NCBI GenBank assembly: GCA_910586395.1
Contig: CAJUFX010000010.1
Span: 33,819 to 94,199 of the forward strand
Source of the DNA: an uncultured Bacteroidales bacterium
GTDB lineage: Bacteria > Bacteroidota > Bacteroidia > Bacteroidales > P3
Length of the DNA: 60,381 nucleotides
Reading direction: 5' to 3'
The notes beneath the pieces were generated by a model that was not told the origin of the DNA, made no database searches, and saw only the letters and a program-made list of their open reading frames with translations. Of the stretch, positions 60,001-60,381 are shown piece after piece (position 1 is the stretch's first letter; each line of letters starts with the position of its first letter). Made by a program: the position numbers and the translations under genes.

Positions 60001-60361
60001 CGCCTGTCCGGTTCGATTTGAAACAGGCTTTTTGGCGGATCCAATCGGCGCATTCTTTGGCGATGGCCTTTTGTGAAAGCTCGTTGCGGAGTTTGATCTC
60101 GAACTCGGAACCATACAAGTTGCGTTCCCGGTGCAAGCGGGGAATATAGAATTCCCGCTTTTGCTTGTCGGCTTTCTCGGTAACGAAAGTAGGGGAGGTG
60201 AAGATGAAACGCAGTTCGTCAATGTCTTTCAATTGCGCTTTCAGTTCTTCGAAAGCATAAATGGAGAAATACGAAGCGGCAATGGCGACCTTGCCGCCTT
60301 TGCGCAACTCAGCGACCAAATCGCCTTTTAAAGTCGTGTTGATATTGTCTATTAACTCCAT
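57098..60361 (-). CDS. SNF2/SF2 helicase with degenerate PLD-like N-terminus
   Basis: 1087 residues from ATG 60361, 20 bases from the window edge, so the gene is complete. Residues ~1-165 resemble the phospholipase-D-like domain of restriction-linked helicases (VAIAASYFSIYAFEELKAQL; GFAVVDDKAYMPITGFTTVE) but lack an HxK(x4)D motif. The helicase has LADSVGLGKTFTALS (270-274), VVIDESHNFRNGG, LMLSATPVNNRFNDL and motif VI RIIQRFGRIDRIGSRNE. The C-terminal ~150 residues are helical. First gene of the operon leading to mod and res. It may translocate on DNA to help recognition or repair; the exact role is unknown. Confidence 0.85.
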   Translation of the reverse strand: MELIDNINTTLKGDLVAELRKGGKVAIAASYFSIYAFEELKAQLKDIDELRFIFTSPTFVTEKADKQKREFYIPRLHRERNLYGSEFEIKLRNELSQKAIAKECADWIRQKACFKSNRTGENMTGFAVVDDKAYMPITGFTTVELGCERGDNAYTMINKFQAPYSEQYLTLFDQIWNDSAKMQVVTDKVLDNITNAYKENAPDFLYFVALYHIFHEFLDDLSEDNLPNEATGFKDSQIWNKLYNFQKDACLAIINKLEKYNGCILADSVGLGKTFTALSVIKYYENRNKTVLVLCPKKLNDNWITCKSNYLNNPVVQDRLRYDVFFHSDLSRKEGKTNGQELANINWGNYDLVVIDESHNFRNGGKMTSDENEDNPRENRYLQLMNRIIRTGVKTKVLMLSATPVNNRFNDLKNQIQLAYEGDSKRMDALLNTSSNIDDIFRQAQLAYNVWAKLPVEERTTKELLGRLSFDFFEVLDSVTIARSRKHIEQYYDTTDLGKFPTRLAPISRRPDLTDLDTVINYNEIYEAVNKLNLAIYTPSDFLLASSREKYMDISREEGYSGLTMSGREKGIRSLMSINLLKRLESSVNSFRLTLQRIRTLIVSTLDKLKLVEKGATFTLEMEDISKNLDAEDTETDLFIGSKKTKIALQDLDYIAWRRFLEADLENLNRLLLMLDDITPEHDSKLQQLIADLRHKFANPINRGVKEEDAGNKKVIVFTAFSDTAEYLYNCLAQPIKERHGLNTALVTGDIEARSTLRLPQREKLDFNKVLTLFSPVSKEKATIYPHINEEIDVLIATDCISEGQNLQDCDYLINYDIHWNPVRIIQRFGRIDRIGSRNEFIQLVNYWPNVTLDEYIDLKGRVEARMKVSVLTSTGDDNPISPEEKGDLEYRREQLKRLQSEVVDIEEMNTGISIMDLGLNEFRLDLLAYMQEHADIEHTPFGLHAVVPAREDSPAGVVFVLKNRDNSVNIDHKNRLHPFYMVYISEEKEVIVNHLSPKELLDRIRFLCKGQTSPDLDVCRAFNRLTRDGKDMRPYSELLGAAIASIINVKEESDIDSFLNGVQASLFTEEIQGLDDFELICSLVIK

Positions 60362-60381
60362 TTCTCTTGGGGAGAGAGCAT

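Noticed and set aside
50585..60361. BREX or DISARM system
   Set aside because: No PglZ, BrxC or BrxL and no DUF1998; the methylase and nuclease are of type III order, so a type III-based operon is the better description.

Overview
The window is a chromosomal segment of a Bacteroidota bacterium, most likely Bacteroidales. Several signs point there. Promoters fit the Bacteroidota form TTTG-N18-20-TAnnTTTG (for example 10937-10968, 36241-36271, 43835-43865). There is a C10 cysteine protease with a type IX secretion sorting domain, a 29-residue COX24-like basic miniprotein behind HU, a long-form MetK and an OstA-like protein. The core genes are GC-rich; 45.8-50.4 kb and 56.4-57.1 kb are clearly AT-richer and look acquired. 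I have no database result; all family names rest on motifs I can read.

Layout. 1-3.9 kb: 3' part of a PepSY-like protein with DT repeats, an OstA-like protein and a MATE exporter. 3.9-10.2 kb (minus strand): a cell-surface block with a 21-base C tract, small outer-membrane barrel paralogs with repeated ends and decayed copies, a lipoprotein, a C10 protease and an S74-chaperone protein. 10.2-11.0 kb: non-coding, with a divergent promoter pair and a candidate structured RNA. 11.0-14.3 kb: pssA, purS (with a histone-H1-like tail) and dsbD. 14.4-16.0 kb (minus): ssb and mutY. 16.1-19.0 kb: HU, the COX24-like miniprotein, RNase G and a pseudouridine synthase. 19.1-31.6 kb: a surface-polysaccharide operon (rfbH, rfbF, rfbG, a reductase, a thiamine-diphosphate enzyme, an aldolase, a HAD phosphatase, a GT2, a GtrA-GT39-TPR fusion and an O-antigen ligase-like protein). 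31.7-33.5 kb: recJ (minus). 34.1-36.2 kb: a GIN-domain lipoprotein and an alpha/beta hydrolase. 36.3 kb: tRNA-Asp. 36.7-40.2 kb (minus): an organoarsenical resistance operon arsR-arsF-arsG-arsE-arsP. 40.8-43.6 kb: metK and pyrC.

43.9-60.4 kb is a defence island. It holds an RloA/RloB (AbiL-like) pair, a complete QatABCD anti-phage operon and, convergent with it, a six-gene operon. In transcription order that operon is a SNF2-type helicase, an orphan protein, a DUF4391 protein, a second small orphan, a type III modification methyltransferase and a type III restriction subunit. Its tight spacing (overlaps or gaps of 1-16 bases) suggests one functional unit, an expanded type III restriction system. 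This is the best candidate for an under-described system here.

Two themes recur. First, many unrelated proteins carry in-frame low-complexity expansions (DT octads, KKTA tail, ATQATT, SGAS, GDPT). Second, intergenic spaces carry related inverted and tandem repeats (10.8, 33.6-33.9 and 40.4-40.7 kb).
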